30,890 nucleotides of DNA, taken from a virus. Below the pieces are notes generated by a model. That model ran no database searches. It had not been told where the DNA came from and worked only from the letters and a program-made list of their open reading frames with translations. Positions 1 through 8,230 of this stretch are shown here, one piece after another. The first letter of the stretch is position 1. Every line of letters begins with the position of its first letter. Both the position numbers and the translations under genes were made by a program. The DNA is taken from the IMG/VR virus record IMGVR_UViG_3300031669_000162, positions 1-30,890 of that record, one strand, 5' to 3'.

Positions 1-179
1 GTGTCCAGGGGCTGCCACTCACCACCCTCGTCCTGGAAGTGACACGGCGCCCCCGTGAACAAGCCCAAAGTCACGCCATCAGGACGACGCAGGTGCAGGC
101 TGCGACGCGCCCGCTTCACGACGGGCCACGCCGCTAGGTCAGGATTCGCTTCGAGGATTTGCTGAACCCAACTAGCCAT
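1..179 (-). CDS. Partial tail/structural protein, N-terminus only
   Basis: An open frame starts at ATG 179 and runs off the left edge of the window with no stop; 59 residues are visible. The start lies inside the last codons of the upstream glycosyltransferase gene (8-nt overlap), a coupling used by other genes here. The visible part starts MASWVQQILEANPDLAAW, passes a basic stretch (VVKRARRSLHLRR) and reaches CHFQDEGGEWQPLDT. The last phrase resembles a short beta-hairpin motif (HYxDxxGxWxPIDT) that I associate with large phage tail and RHS-like surface proteins. It follows the fibre genes, so another tail or fibre component is the best inference. Function is not proven, and length and C-terminal domains are unknown. 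Confidence 0.6.
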   Translation of the reverse strand, partial: MASWVQQILEANPDLAAWPVVKRARRSLHLRRPDGVTLGLFTGAPCHFQDEGGEWQPLD

Positions 180-831
180 CGACTATGCCATACCCTGGGC
201 CACGCTCTGCCCTCTTTAGCAGTTCGTTCATCTCCAACAAGTCCACTTCCTTGTAGTGCGAGCATGGGCATTGCATCGCTCCCCACACTCGAAAGCCTGC
301 CCCCCGCACCCTATCGCAAAAGTCCAGATCATGCCCTCTCTTCCGTTCTCCCCACTCGTTCATCCTGTCAATGAACGGACACGCCAAGTCGGGATGCTCC
401 AGGACCCGTCGCGCTATCAGGATGCAGCCCGTGCCGCCTCGCTCCAGTTCTATCAACCGGGGTGTCGCGTCTATTCTTGCGCCAACCTGCCCTCCACCCA
501 GCGGGGTAATGTTCCAGACAACTCCTGGCTCCCCCTCCTTGAAACCCAACCACAAAGGGCAGGGGAACACCACCACGTCCAGATCGTCCTCCACATAGTC
601 CAGCGGGTTGCCCATCGGCACCACGTCGGTGTCCAGCATCAGCAGCAACTTGTGGTCGGGGGGACTTTGCCTGAATCGCCTCACGATGCCATTGCGGTTC
701 ATGGCTATGGACCTGGCCTTGCTGCGTCCCACAATGACCTGATACCGCTCCTCACGCGCCAGCATCAGCAAGAAGCCGCGCTGCTCCACTCGCGCCCAGC
801 CCTGGTCCGGCGTGACTACGTGGACATACAC
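172..831 (-). CDS. GT-A-fold glycosyltransferase-like protein
   Basis: A 219-residue protein from a GTG start preceded by GGAGAG at suitable spacing, a few bases after the TAG of the previous gene. It shows the layout of small phage-type glycosyltransferase-2-like proteins: an N-terminal strand (YVHVVTPDQGWARVEQRGF), the segment GRSKARSIAMNRNGIV near residues 35-50, and LLLMLDTDVVP at 63-72, where Asp-Thr-Asp (67-69) would be the DxD metal/sugar-nucleotide motif. The C-terminal phrase HDLDFCDRVRGAGFRVW is typical of the acceptor side of this fold. It probably transfers a sugar to a virion protein or a cell-envelope glycan in the cytoplasm. Donor and acceptor cannot be told. It lies among tail genes, and a second glycosyltransferase is at 6929-8209. 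Confidence 0.7.
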   Translation of the reverse strand: MYVHVVTPDQGWARVEQRGFLLMLAREERYQVIVGRSKARSIAMNRNGIVRRFRQSPPDHKLLLMLDTDVVPMGNPLDYVEDDLDVVVFPCPLWLGFKEGEPGVVWNITPLGGGQVGARIDATPRLIELERGGTGCILIARRVLEHPDLACPFIDRMNEWGERKRGHDLDFCDRVRGAGFRVWGAMQCPCSHYKEVDLLEMNELLKRAERGPGYGIVDG

Positions 832-834
832 GAT

Positions 835-1293
835 CTAGCTCTCCGTGCCCTGAAGCTCAAGGTCTGCCAGTGTCAACGTCTGTGTGTCCGATACGGTTCG
901 GGCACTGGACAAGTCCCAGTAGCAGTACACCTCTCTGCTGGCCGTCACTGCATTCGCATCCGTGAGCAGAGCATACCGCGCCCCATCACCAGATGCAGGG
1001 ATATTGCCGCCACTGGCTGTCCAGACCACATCCTTGATCTCGATACTCCCCAGGTCCGAGGTATCGTTCTCGCTCGTGGTGTCAAAGTCCGTGGTGTTCT
1101 TGGACAGCCCATAGCCACCATCTGTATACCCATTCCCTGGCGTAATGCCGTGCAACAGCCCGAAGGTGTTGGTATCGGCGTCTGGCGCGGTGGCGTCCGT
1201 TACCAGCATCACGTAGAAAGTGGCGGGTATCCCTAGCCCCAGAAAGTACCCCTCCAGAAGCGACATCTTGCCCTTGTTGGTCCAGCCAGCCAT
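835..1293 (-). CDS. Small beta-rich tail/virion protein
   Basis: A 152-residue protein from ATG 1293, preceded by a strong AAGGAG with about 8 nt spacing. It begins with a short helical stretch (MAGWTNKGKMSLLEGYF). A beta-rich body follows with FYVMLVTDATAPDADT, LGSIEIKDVVWTAS, GARYALLTDAN and TQTLTLADLELQ. This strand order resembles small phage structural proteins in which a value-with-time strand (YVALxT) is followed by a TVxxVGIYDA-like strand and a final TLxxxDLxL strand. I infer a tail or fibre-associated component from that resemblance and from its position between fibre-region genes. It has no signal peptide, no membrane segment and only one cysteine. A precise role is not visible. 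Confidence 0.6.
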   Translation of the reverse strand: MAGWTNKGKMSLLEGYFLGLGIPATFYVMLVTDATAPDADTNTFGLLHGITPGNGYTDGGYGLSKNTTDFDTTSENDTSDLGSIEIKDVVWTASGGNIPASGDGARYALLTDANAVTASREVYCYWDLSSARTVSDTQTLTLADLELQGTES

Positions 1294-1308
1294 GTTCTTT
1301 TCTCCTTC

Positions 1309-1653
1309 CTATACCCTGTATTCTTCTGTCCTACTCAGTGTGAAACTCACTTCCGCTGCGTTGGTCGCATATCCCCGCAGCTTGTCTCCCTCGTTCATGG
1401 CTATCGGCGGCAGCACAAACTCCTTGCCCGCCGCCAACGTCTGCTTCAGGATGCGTCTCGATGTGCCATCTCTGGGCTGCATATAAAGGTAGGCCACGTT
1501 GCTGTTCGAGGCGTGGGTGTTGTGCAGCATCAGCGCTGTCACCCTAGCCTGCCGCATCTCGGGCACGGTGTAGATGTCGCTCTCCATGTGCCCCAGCAGC
1601 CCGTTCAGGGGCAGGCACTCTACAATCGCCATCTGCCCCCTTACCTGCGTCAT
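1309..1653 (-). CDS. Hypothetical virion-associated protein, 114 aa
   Basis: A 114-residue protein from ATG 1653 with GGAG about 8 nt upstream; ATG 1632 (residue 8) is a weaker alternative start. The text is beta-rich in the second half (VTALMLHNTHASNSNVAYLY, then LAAGKEFVLPPIAMNEGDK and AAEVSFTLSRTEEYRV). The ordered pattern of strand, NxxxxxxxVxLY, KEFVLPPIAMNEGDKL, and a closing strand resembles small phage proteins in fibre or adhesin clusters, which often form jelly-roll-like modules. I recognise no enzymatic motif. Neighbours on both sides are tail genes in the same direction with gaps of 15 bp or less, so it should be co-expressed with them. Virion association is inference from position and composition. 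Confidence 0.6.
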   Translation of the reverse strand: MTQVRGQMAIVECLPLNGLLGHMESDIYTVPEMRQARVTALMLHNTHASNSNVAYLYMQPRDGTSRRILKQTLAAGKEFVLPPIAMNEGDKLRGYATNAAEVSFTLSRTEEYRV

Positions 1654-1656
1654 GGC

Positions 1657-1752
1657 TTACTCCGGGCCAAGCCCCAGCGTCGCCGTGGTTGCCACCAACC
1701 CGTTCAGGGTGAAGAACTCTCGTATGGCTGAGCCTTCTGGGATTCGTGTCAT
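1657..1752 (-). CDS. Small ORF of 31 aa between fibre and tail protein
   Basis: A short frame starts at ATG 1752, a few bases after the fibre stop (1757-1759), with GGAG 8 nt upstream formed by the last fibre codons, and stops with TAA three bases before the next ATG. It encodes 31 residues: MTRIPEGSAIREFF, then TLNGLVATTATLGLGPE. It fills the only gap (103 bp) in this stretch exactly and uses the spacing seen between real genes here, which is the main argument for it. The sequence is mildly hydrophobic with no clear membrane helix. The phrase LNGL also occurs early in the next gene product, so a shared ancestry or chance similarity is possible. Function unknown. Confidence 0.45.
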   Translation of the reverse strand: MTRIPEGSAIREFFTLNGLVATTATLGLGPE

Positions 1753-1756
1753 GTCA

Positions 1757-3391
1757 TCACTCCGAGCCTATGGCGAGCCAGTTTACATTAAAACCTCTGT
1801 CCCCAGTTGTGCCGCTCACGTGAACGTCTATCCTCACAGTGCTGGCACCGACGCCCTGGTAACCCGCGTAAATCAGATTGGCGTCGTTCGCAAGTAGAGT
1901 GACAAATACTAAAGGCTTCGCCGAAAACGCGACGGGGAAGGTGATTGTTGTGTTTCCTGTGGTTGCACCATTAGGAACAATTACTTGTATGGCTCCCGCC
2001 TGCATTCTCACGCTAGTAGGTGTATAATCAGTAGTACCTACAGTATCCCAGTAGGTAGCCGATCCTCCTTGTCTCCGGTAGAACTGCGGCACGCGGTTGC
2101 CCACCTTGGTGTCATCCACGATGTTGTTGGCCAGCCTCGCGGTGGTGTCTACGGCACCGTCAGCAAGTCCGCCTGCTGCGATCGCTGCCCCATCGCCGCC
2201 TACATGGTTGTGGGCGTCCCCGTTCGTCACGCCCTTTGCAATGGGCGCATAGGTCGCGTCAGCCGTAGTTTTGCCTACCACCACACCGCTGCTACCGTGT
2301 GCCGTAGTAAGTGCCGCGTGGGTATCGACCGTATCCTTCCGGGCGATGTCATCAGCAGCGGCGGGCGCAGCCACGGCCGCGCGACCGCTAGCGTCTCGGA
2401 CTATCAGTCTACTAGCCGTCGGATCTGGCGTTGCGCTGTGGGGCGATGTGAGTGCTTGGTGAGTAGCAATGTCAGCCGTAACGGTGCTCTTCAGCGCGAT
2501 GTCGGTGGCGGCGGAGGGTGCCGCCACTGCCGCGCGGCCACTCGCGTCGCGGACTACCAGCCTACTAGCCGTCGGATCTGGCGTTGCGCTGTGGGGCGAT
2601 GTGAGTGCTTGGTGAGTAGCAATGTCAGTTGTGACGGTGCTCTTCAGCGCGATGTCAGTAGGGCCGGCTGGTGCTACCACCCCGAAGCGGCCCGCAGCGT
2701 CTCGGACGGGCAATCTATTGGGGGTCGCGGCTGCTGTCGCGCTGTGGGGCGACGTCAGTGCCTGGTGAGTCGCAATGTCAGCAGTAACAGTGCTTTGGAG
2801 CGCAATGTCAGAGGCCACAGCGGGGGCCACCACCTTCGCACGGCCCGCAGCGTCTCGGATGAGCAGCTTGTTGGCTGTTGCAGCACTCACCGCACCGTGT
2901 ATCCCCGTCGTGGCCTCAGTATGAGTGTCAAGCTCGGCCTGTGTAGCCACATCAGCAGCCACCTTTGCCGCCGTCACGAACCCACCCGCCATCTTCGCGC
3001 GGCCCGCCTCGCTCGCAGCAAGAAAGCCGTCTTCCATCATGGCAAGGCCAGTGGCATCTGCCGAGAGGAAGTCGTCGGGCATAGTTACGGTGTCCCTAAA
3101 TGTCACCGTGCCGCTGAAGGTGCAGGGCTTCCCTATGCGCACGGCCTCCTTGACCAAGGCTAGTAGCTCCTCGCCCGCCGCATTCCGATAACGGGCCACG
3201 AGTGAAGAAGTGGCCTCCTTGTTCCGCACATCGAGCGCGTACTTGGTCGCGTGCTCCACTTCGGTCAGGTCGAGGGGCACACCACGATCATCGTCCCCCT
3301 CCCAGGCAGCCATGAGCTGATTGGTCTCCTCAGCCGCGCCCTCTTCACCTGTTACTGATCTGGTAAACCCTGTGCTTCCACCTGATGCCAT
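1757..3391 (-). CDS. Tail fibre with tandem repeats and receptor-binding-like tip
   Basis: A 544-residue protein from ATG 3391 with GAGGTGA 5-6 nt upstream. Residues 1-110 form an N-terminal part that would attach to the tail. Residues about 147-348 hold four 48-51-residue repeats, each containing a DIAxxSTVTxDIATHQALTS-type helix followed by LxVRDAxGRxxVxAP. A HNHVGGDGAAI motif follows near residue 395, of a type common in phage fibre shafts. The last ~115 residues are beta-rich and finish FNVNWLAIGSE, which resembles H-type-lectin or pyocin-like tips that bind cell-surface glycans. A trimeric fibre binding the host surface is the natural reading. The repeats are near-identical in DNA, so copy number could change by recombination. 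Tip specificity cannot be read. Confidence 0.82.
   Translation of the reverse strand: MASGGSTGFTRSVTGEEGAAEETNQLMAAWEGDDDRGVPLDLTEVEHATKYALDVRNKEATSSLVARYRNAAGEELLALVKEAVRIGKPCTFSGTVTFRDTVTMPDDFLSADATGLAMMEDGFLAASEAGRAKMAGGFVTAAKVAADVATQAELDTHTEATTGIHGAVSAATANKLLIRDAAGRAKVVAPAVASDIALQSTVTADIATHQALTSPHSATAAATPNRLPVRDAAGRFGVVAPAGPTDIALKSTVTTDIATHQALTSPHSATPDPTASRLVVRDASGRAAVAAPSAATDIALKSTVTADIATHQALTSPHSATPDPTASRLIVRDASGRAAVAAPAAADDIARKDTVDTHAALTTAHGSSGVVVGKTTADATYAPIAKGVTNGDAHNHVGGDGAAIAAGGLADGAVDTTARLANNIVDDTKVGNRVPQFYRRQGGSATYWDTVGTTDYTPTSVRMQAGAIQVIVPNGATTGNTTITFPVAFSAKPLVFVTLLANDANLIYAGYQGVGASTVRIDVHVSGTTGDRGFNVNWLAIGSE
2350..2811. repeat. 153-bp in-frame tandem repeats inside the fibre gene
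   Basis: Three full units start at fibre residues 195, 246 and 297, with a fourth partial unit at 348 and a diverged 48-residue unit before them (up to about 2953). The period is 51 codons. The two central units are almost identical in DNA, sharing a stretch of more than 60 bp starting near 2411 and again near 2564. The spacing is exactly in frame, so gain or loss of a unit would change fibre length without breaking the protein. Confidence 0.9.
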
Positions 3392-3410
3392 TGTCTCACC
3401 TCACTCTATC

Positions 3411-5333
3411 CTAGCGCCACACATCCCCGTCGCCCCATTTGGATGTGCCCCAGACCCAATAGCCAGGGGCCGACAAGGTTTGCTCCTCTACCTCAAACTC
3501 TGCCATTCTCACTATCGCCAGCTTCTCAGGGTTCAAGTCTCCCTCTTGCTCCACTTCCTGCTCTCCAATGCCTGGCTGCACTATCACCCAACGCTCATAT
3601 CCGATGGTGTCCTTCAGCTTCACGGCCTTGTCAGCCACGCTCAACGCCTTGAGTTCGGCCATGATCTCCGCCCCAGTGCGGTTGCACTTGAAGCCGCCTC
3701 TCCGCGTTGGCAAGTCGTCTGCGCACCGCACCATCGCCGTGATGAGTTCTACCGTCTGGGGCCGCTCGGCTCCCCGCAACACCACTGCGCGAATGAGCAA
3801 TGGGGATGCCGTGTTGGGGATGGTATAGTCTAGCCGTATCTCTATCTTCTTGCCGGCCACACCCTCCTGAGCGAGAGGCAGAACCTGACTTGTAGAGAAG
3901 GTCGCCGTCCCTGCCAACTGCCACGGCCCGCCATCCACCCGATAGTAGACCTCGACATAGCGGGCGCTGGTAATCTTGTCGCCCTGTATCTCGATGGACT
4001 TCCACAGCTTGCTCGTGGTTGGGCTGGCCCAGGAGTGCGAGGGGAAGTAGATGCTTCCCGTCAGGTTGTACCTGCAATTTGAGTCGTTGATGGGGTTATC
4101 CCCGGCCCTGGGCAGTATGATGTAGCCCACGTCATCCCCCAGGCCAAAGTACAGCCTCGGGTTGGTGTATAGCCCAGAGATGTGCATGGCCTCGCACTTC
4201 ACGCTGGCGATCTTGGCCAGCGGATGCCAGATCAGAGGCCCTTCGCTGAACTCGCCTTCCTGCGCCTCTCGCCCAGCCACGATATATGTATCGCCGTCGG
4301 GGGTGTAGAGAGCTACGTACAGCCAGCGGTTGTCACCCGCCATAGCCGTGACGTATCCGTGCACAGGGTTGCCTTCGTCAACCGGCCCGCCAGGGGTTGC
4401 GGGCGTCACTAGGAATCCCTGTGCCGCCAGATTGCGGTAGTTCAGCAGCCCCCGGATGTGCGGGACCCACAGAGAGCCATGCCAGGCCCTCATGTTCTCG
4501 CAGTTGTCCGCATGGGCGTAGGCCCCAACCTCCGGCGTCAGCCGTTGGCCGATGCCAGTCATGTCCAGGACGTACAGCCCGTCCTCTTTGCCCACATACA
4601 GCAGACTGCCCAACTCAGCCAACGAGGTGATGGCTTTGCCAGGATCGCCGATGGCCCCTTTCCAGCTCCAGTTGGAGGCCAGGGTAGGCGTGGTGGCAAA
4701 CTTGGATACCTGATACTGGCTGACGCTCGCCCAGGTGCAATCCTGAAACACCACGGCCTTGCCCATGTACAGGCTGGTGGCCTGCGACCAGGAGGGCACA
4801 GTGATGCGCTGCCAAAAGCCCTCAGAGTAGCCCATGCCCACGTAGGCCACGTCGTTGTAGACCGCCGCTCCGGTCGCGGCCTTGCCAGAACCAAAATCCT
4901 TCTCGGTGGTGATAGCGTCATCGGCGAGAGCTATGTTCTTGCAGTACCGTCCCCCCACACAGAACAACTTCCCATCATGCTCGAAGAAGGCCACCACGTT
5001 TGAGCCGCAGTTGGTTTGCAGGGTCGTCACCAGCGGCCCGGGCAGTATCTGCTCGGGGAATCGCGCATCTACGTTCACCGCATAGCGGTAGCGCCCCTCT
5101 ACCCTTTGCTGCTCGTCGCCATATCCCAGGTGCGCTGTGCGCCACACCATGGGAATGTCTATTGTCGGGGCCTGAGTTCCATACCGCTGCTCGCTTGGAC
5201 TAACTTGGGCAATGCTCGCCCCCACCGTCTCTACAGACCAGGCGCGGGCGCCTGCGCCAAGTTGGTCTCTCCTGGCTAAGATGTACCCAAGGTCATTGAG
5301 CACGATGTCATAGGTCGGATCGCTTCTCGCCAC
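3411..5333 (-). CDS. Beta-propeller-like tail protein (tail nozzle/hub candidate)
   Basis: A 640-residue protein from a GTG start with GGAG 9 nt upstream. The body from about residue 110 to 420 is a series of short blade-like units: FFEHDGKLFCVGGRY, AAVYNDVAYVGMGY, SLAELGSLLYVGKEDGLYVL, AWHGSLWVPHIRGLL, GDNRWLYVALYTPDGDTYI and SGLYTNPRLYFGLGD. This fits a beta-propeller. A second beta region (residues about 430-530) contains SARYVEVYYRVDGGPWQLAG and KKIEIRLDYTI. Nozzle or hub proteins of short-tailed phages are known to carry a propeller (T7 gp12, P22 gp10), and this gene lies between an adaptor candidate and the fibre as theirs do. The assignment rests on fold pattern and position, not on sequence identity. 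A propeller-bearing fibre-base protein is the alternative. Confidence 0.65.
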   Translation of the reverse strand: MARSDPTYDIVLNDLGYILARRDQLGAGARAWSVETVGASIAQVSPSEQRYGTQAPTIDIPMVWRTAHLGYGDEQQRVEGRYRYAVNVDARFPEQILPGPLVTTLQTNCGSNVVAFFEHDGKLFCVGGRYCKNIALADDAITTEKDFGSGKAATGAAVYNDVAYVGMGYSEGFWQRITVPSWSQATSLYMGKAVVFQDCTWASVSQYQVSKFATTPTLASNWSWKGAIGDPGKAITSLAELGSLLYVGKEDGLYVLDMTGIGQRLTPEVGAYAHADNCENMRAWHGSLWVPHIRGLLNYRNLAAQGFLVTPATPGGPVDEGNPVHGYVTAMAGDNRWLYVALYTPDGDTYIVAGREAQEGEFSEGPLIWHPLAKIASVKCEAMHISGLYTNPRLYFGLGDDVGYIILPRAGDNPINDSNCRYNLTGSIYFPSHSWASPTTSKLWKSIEIQGDKITSARYVEVYYRVDGGPWQLAGTATFSTSQVLPLAQEGVAGKKIEIRLDYTIPNTASPLLIRAVVLRGAERPQTVELITAMVRCADDLPTRRGGFKCNRTGAEIMAELKALSVADKAVKLKDTIGYERWVIVQPGIGEQEVEQEGDLNPEKLAIVRMAEFEVEEQTLSAPGYWVWGTSKWGDGDVWR

Positions 5334-5382
5334 AACTACGCTCCGTTGCTCCAGCGTGCGCTGACGAGGCCGTCGGCCATGC

Positions 5383-6084
5383 TCATTGCTTCACCATGTC
5401 AGCACACCAGACAAACTCCTGATACTCACCCAGGTCGCTGAATCTCTCCACATGGGCGCCATAATGTCCCCCATCTGTCGGGTTGATCCACAGTTCGCAT
5501 TCTGGGGCAAACTCTGACAACATGGCCTCTACCTCAGCCTTTGTGAAGACTCTGTGCGCGTTGAAGGCGACAGACCCCTTCGGACTCATCGGGATGCTCA
5601 GCACAAAGTGACCCCCTGGTTTTACTACCCGCGTCACCTCTGCGAAGGCTTTGATGCTACCCAGTGGATCTAGCGTGTCCCCATACCGGCCCAGTCCTAT
5701 GTGTTCGATGACAGATAGACAGTTCAGCAACTCCACCGACTCGTCGGCAAATGGCAACGCAGTGATTGAACCCTGTACGCGAGTCAGATTTGGTATAGTC
5801 ACTGGAAGCGGCCTTATCTCTATGCTGACGGTGGGCATCAGACTCGACAAGATTCCCAAGAGCAGAGGCCTCGCGCCCACGTCCACCATGCACTTTGGGC
5901 GATGCGAGAAGATTCGCGCAAATGCCCAGCTATCCTGGAAGAAGTACACTTGATCCATGGGGTGCTTCTTGGTGTCCTCCCCGAAGCAAGGCCGCATCGC
6001 AAACTTGCTCTCGGCCCCAGGAAGGCTCCGGTAGGTCAAGAACTGCTCTATGTAGTGCTGCACCTGGACGCCTGGCCCTCTCAT
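5383..6084 (-). CDS. SAM-dependent methyltransferase, DUF268-type
   Basis: A 233-residue class I methyltransferase, with its ATG overlapping the previous TGA. The pattern is characteristic of the DUF268 family: QDSWAFARIFSHRPKCMVDVG (residues about 50-70, SAM motif I), SIEIRPLPVTIPNL (87-100), GSITALPFADESVELLNCL (105-123), VIEHIGLGRYGDTLDPLG (125-142), VVKPGGHFVLSIPM (153-166) and FNAHRVF. Family members often sit in polysaccharide and surface-glycan clusters and are presumed to methylate sugars or their carriers. Here it lies two genes after a glycosyltransferase within the head-tail cassette, so O-methylation of a virion or host-surface glycan is the likely job. Substrate and product are inference. 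The fold assignment is firm. Confidence 0.85.
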   Translation of the reverse strand: MRGPGVQVQHYIEQFLTYRSLPGAESKFAMRPCFGEDTKKHPMDQVYFFQDSWAFARIFSHRPKCMVDVGARPLLLGILSSLMPTVSIEIRPLPVTIPNLTRVQGSITALPFADESVELLNCLSVIEHIGLGRYGDTLDPLGSIKAFAEVTRVVKPGGHFVLSIPMSPKGSVAFNAHRVFTKAEVEAMLSEFAPECELWINPTDGGHYGAHVERFSDLGEYQEFVWCADMVKQ

Positions 6085-6932
6085 GTCACCACGCTTGAGT
6101 CAGGCAGCCCGCTACCCGTATCCGGAAGCTGCACCACGAAGGTTGGACGTGGCGCATACCGCCTGCATTTCTCGTACCACACCTCAGCCGCCTCATCGCG
6201 GGCCGCTTTGTATCGTTCCACATCCTGCGCCGGCCCATTGCGCATCAGCCATTGATAGACCTCCAGAACGGACGCGGCCCGCACCCAGTCCTCAGGACAG
6301 GCCGTCGCGGTGGCATCGCTGGCTAAGACGGCATAGGGCCGTATCCCTATCAGTAACATCGTCTCGCCCGACGAGGTGCTGATGGGCTCGACGTGCAAGG
6401 TCAATACGCCAGCGTCCTCCTCGACACTCCACCACATAGGAAGCTGCCGCTGCTTGAGGGCTGTCGTGCCTTGAATCATCAGCACCTTGGCCACCTGGCT
6501 CCTGCGGCTTAGCCAGGTGATAGAGGACAGATCGTACTCTCGCTGGCCACTGACTACGGTGATCTCTTCTTCCTCGAGATAGTAGCACCGCTTCAGCCCC
6601 CGGTTGATGAGTGTGTCCAGATCATCGGGGTGCATGAGGGTGTGTATCTCGTATTCCTGTGCCGCAGCGGGTGTGCTAGACATGGCTCGGCCCCAGGCCA
6701 GGGTCCCCGTGTCCGGCGCGTAGCCGTCGGTCTCCCGCACTCTGCGCGTCTCTGCGCCCGCCGTGAGGTGTACCTTCACCCAGTTGCGGGCATACTTGGT
6801 TTCCGACTCGTCAGCATCCAGCAGTTCCGCGTCGGTGATTGACGTCGTCGTAGCGCTGTCCACCGCACCCACGATGCACGCACCGAGATCAAAACCTATG
6901 TCCTGCCGGAGTGTCTTGAGCGTTGTGGTCAC
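6081..6932 (-). CDS. Head-tail adaptor/connector candidate
   Basis: A 283-residue protein starting at GTG 6932, overlapping the upstream stop by 2 nt (GTGA). It starts MTTTLKTLRQDIGFDLG. It then shows a small beta section (YARNWVKVHLTAGAETRRVRE), and helix-strand segments such as DDLDTLINRGLKRCYYLEEEEITV, where a helix just before a hydrophobic strand is typical of connector proteins. Near the C-terminus are DWVRAASVLEVYQWLMRNG and a charged helix (DVERYKAARDEAAEVWYEKCRRY) of the sort seen in gp4/gp6/gp11-type adaptors. Position after the capsid and decoration genes and before the nozzle candidate supports a role joining portal and tail. No single motif is diagnostic, so this is inference. 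Confidence 0.55.
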   Translation of the reverse strand: MTTTLKTLRQDIGFDLGACIVGAVDSATTTSITDAELLDADESETKYARNWVKVHLTAGAETRRVRETDGYAPDTGTLAWGRAMSSTPAAAQEYEIHTLMHPDDLDTLINRGLKRCYYLEEEEITVVSGQREYDLSSITWLSRRSQVAKVLMIQGTTALKQRQLPMWWSVEEDAGVLTLHVEPISTSSGETMLLIGIRPYAVLASDATATACPEDWVRAASVLEVYQWLMRNGPAQDVERYKAARDEAAEVWYEKCRRYAPRPTFVVQLPDTGSGLPDSSVVT

Positions 6933-8209
6933 ATCGCCTCCCTAATAGGCTCTTTGGCCAGTTCTTCTCTCCATTGGGCTAAAAGAGCTGCCGCAACCGG
7001 CTCTTTGCCGAAAGTGTCGTTGAACATGGCATTGACCTCCGGGCCTTGCTGTTGCTCCCGCGCCTTTGTCTTGAGAAAATCCTCAAGGTCGCCAATGGCT
7101 TTGGCCGTCTGCCCACTTTCCTTATGGAGCCACGCCAACAGCCACAGGTTATCTGCGTTGCCAGGATGCTCAGTTATCGCCTGGTAGGCAACAGATATGC
7201 CTTTCTCAGGTTCCTTCGTTTCCAGATAGGCCACCATCAAATCGCCCATGGTCGTGTGCCGATTGCCAGCGGTAGCCGTAGGGTTCTCCAGCACTCGGTA
7301 GGCGTTGGCGATCACAAACTCCGGCTTGTGCTGATTCCGATGGCTGTGTATCAGATTCACCCAGGCAAAGGCGTTCATCGGATCCGCCTCTAGTTGTTTC
7401 CGCAGTAACCCCTCCGTTCGCGCAATCTTCTTCTGCATCTCTGCGTCGGGCAGATTGTAACCGTGATGAACAATGCGCACGGGCAGGTTCGCTATGCTAC
7501 CGCCCGATCCGATGAGCTGATTGTGAACTATGCCCTCGTAGTGACACCCATCACGCCGGAACAGTCGCGGAAAGAAGCTGCGCGACACGTTTCCGCCTCT
7601 CACCTCGCTCAAAAGCGCTACCATCACTCGGTCTATCTCTGGGCGATCTGCCAACCGACGAAGCCCCTCTTGGAGTATGGGAATGTCCCTTTCTACCAGT
7701 TCCTCGTCTGCATCTATCTGTAGAATCCAGTCGCCCGTGCAGTAGGAGAGCGACTGGTTTCGCGCCTTGCTAAAGTCGTCCTCCCACTCGTGAAAGTACA
7801 CCTTGTCGGTGTAGCACCTGGCAATTTTGACAGTCTCATCGATCGAGCCTGTGTCCACAATGACTATCTCATCCGCTACCCCTTTGATGCTATCCAAACA
7901 CTCGGCCAGGCACTTCTCCTCGTCCTTTACTATCATGGCTACGGAGAGCGTAGGCCCAAACACCGGCGTCGCCATAGCAGCAAGGGTGTACTCCCCCTCA
8001 ATCCCAGGGTAATCTTCGGTTGGCAGTCTCCAGTGTAAGCCATACTCTGGGAACAGCCGCGCCACATTGCCCAAGATGTCCGAGGGCTGAAGCGCTATCT
8101 CTATGTGCTGACTGTCGGCACCGATTCGGAGAATGAGTACACTGTCCTGCCGATCAAACGCGGCCATAGCCTCGCCGGCCGCAGGCCCGAAGGCCTCGGC
8201 ATTGCTCAT
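6929..8209 (-). CDS. Glycosyltransferase family 2 with TPR-like C-terminus
   Basis: A 426-residue protein from ATG 8209 with AAGGAAGG upstream. Residues 1-85 are a separate N-terminal segment. Residues 87-250 are a GT-A domain: TLSVAMIVKDEEKCLAECLD (87-106), DEIVIVDTGSIDETVKIA (113-130), the DxD motif in QIDADEEL (Asp166, Asp168), and RLFRRDGCHYEGIVHNQL as the acceptor segment. The rest is helical pairs resembling tetratricopeptide repeats (AWVNLIHSHRNQ, MGDLMVAYLETKEPEKGISV, NLWLLAWLHKESGQTAKAIGD). This GT2-plus-TPR layout is known from bacterial enzymes that glycosylate peptides or proteins (SunS-type) and from lipopolysaccharide enzymes. It follows the decoration-protein gene directly, so modification of a virion protein is a reasonable inference. 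The sugar donor is not visible. Confidence 0.85.
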   Translation of the reverse strand: MSNAEAFGPAAGEAMAAFDRQDSVLILRIGADSQHIEIALQPSDILGNVARLFPEYGLHWRLPTEDYPGIEGEYTLAAMATPVFGPTLSVAMIVKDEEKCLAECLDSIKGVADEIVIVDTGSIDETVKIARCYTDKVYFHEWEDDFSKARNQSLSYCTGDWILQIDADEELVERDIPILQEGLRRLADRPEIDRVMVALLSEVRGGNVSRSFFPRLFRRDGCHYEGIVHNQLIGSGGSIANLPVRIVHHGYNLPDAEMQKKIARTEGLLRKQLEADPMNAFAWVNLIHSHRNQHKPEFVIANAYRVLENPTATAGNRHTTMGDLMVAYLETKEPEKGISVAYQAITEHPGNADNLWLLAWLHKESGQTAKAIGDLEDFLKTKAREQQQGPEVNAMFNDTFGKEPVAAALLAQWREELAKEPIREAM

Positions 8210-8230
8210 GCGCCCTTCCTTTCAGTGCTG

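Noticed and set aside
256-1236. Long plus-strand open frames (this one 326 codons, others across the window)
   Set aside because: They mirror minus-strand genes with recognisable products, lack ribosome sites and read as low-information shadow protein.
2350-2811. Regular repeats considered as a CRISPR array
   Set aside because: The repeats are 153 bp, in frame, and encode protein; there are no unique spacers.
5336-5380. 14-codon ORF between the DUF268 gene and the propeller gene
   Set aside because: Too short, and no reason beyond an ATG near a stop.
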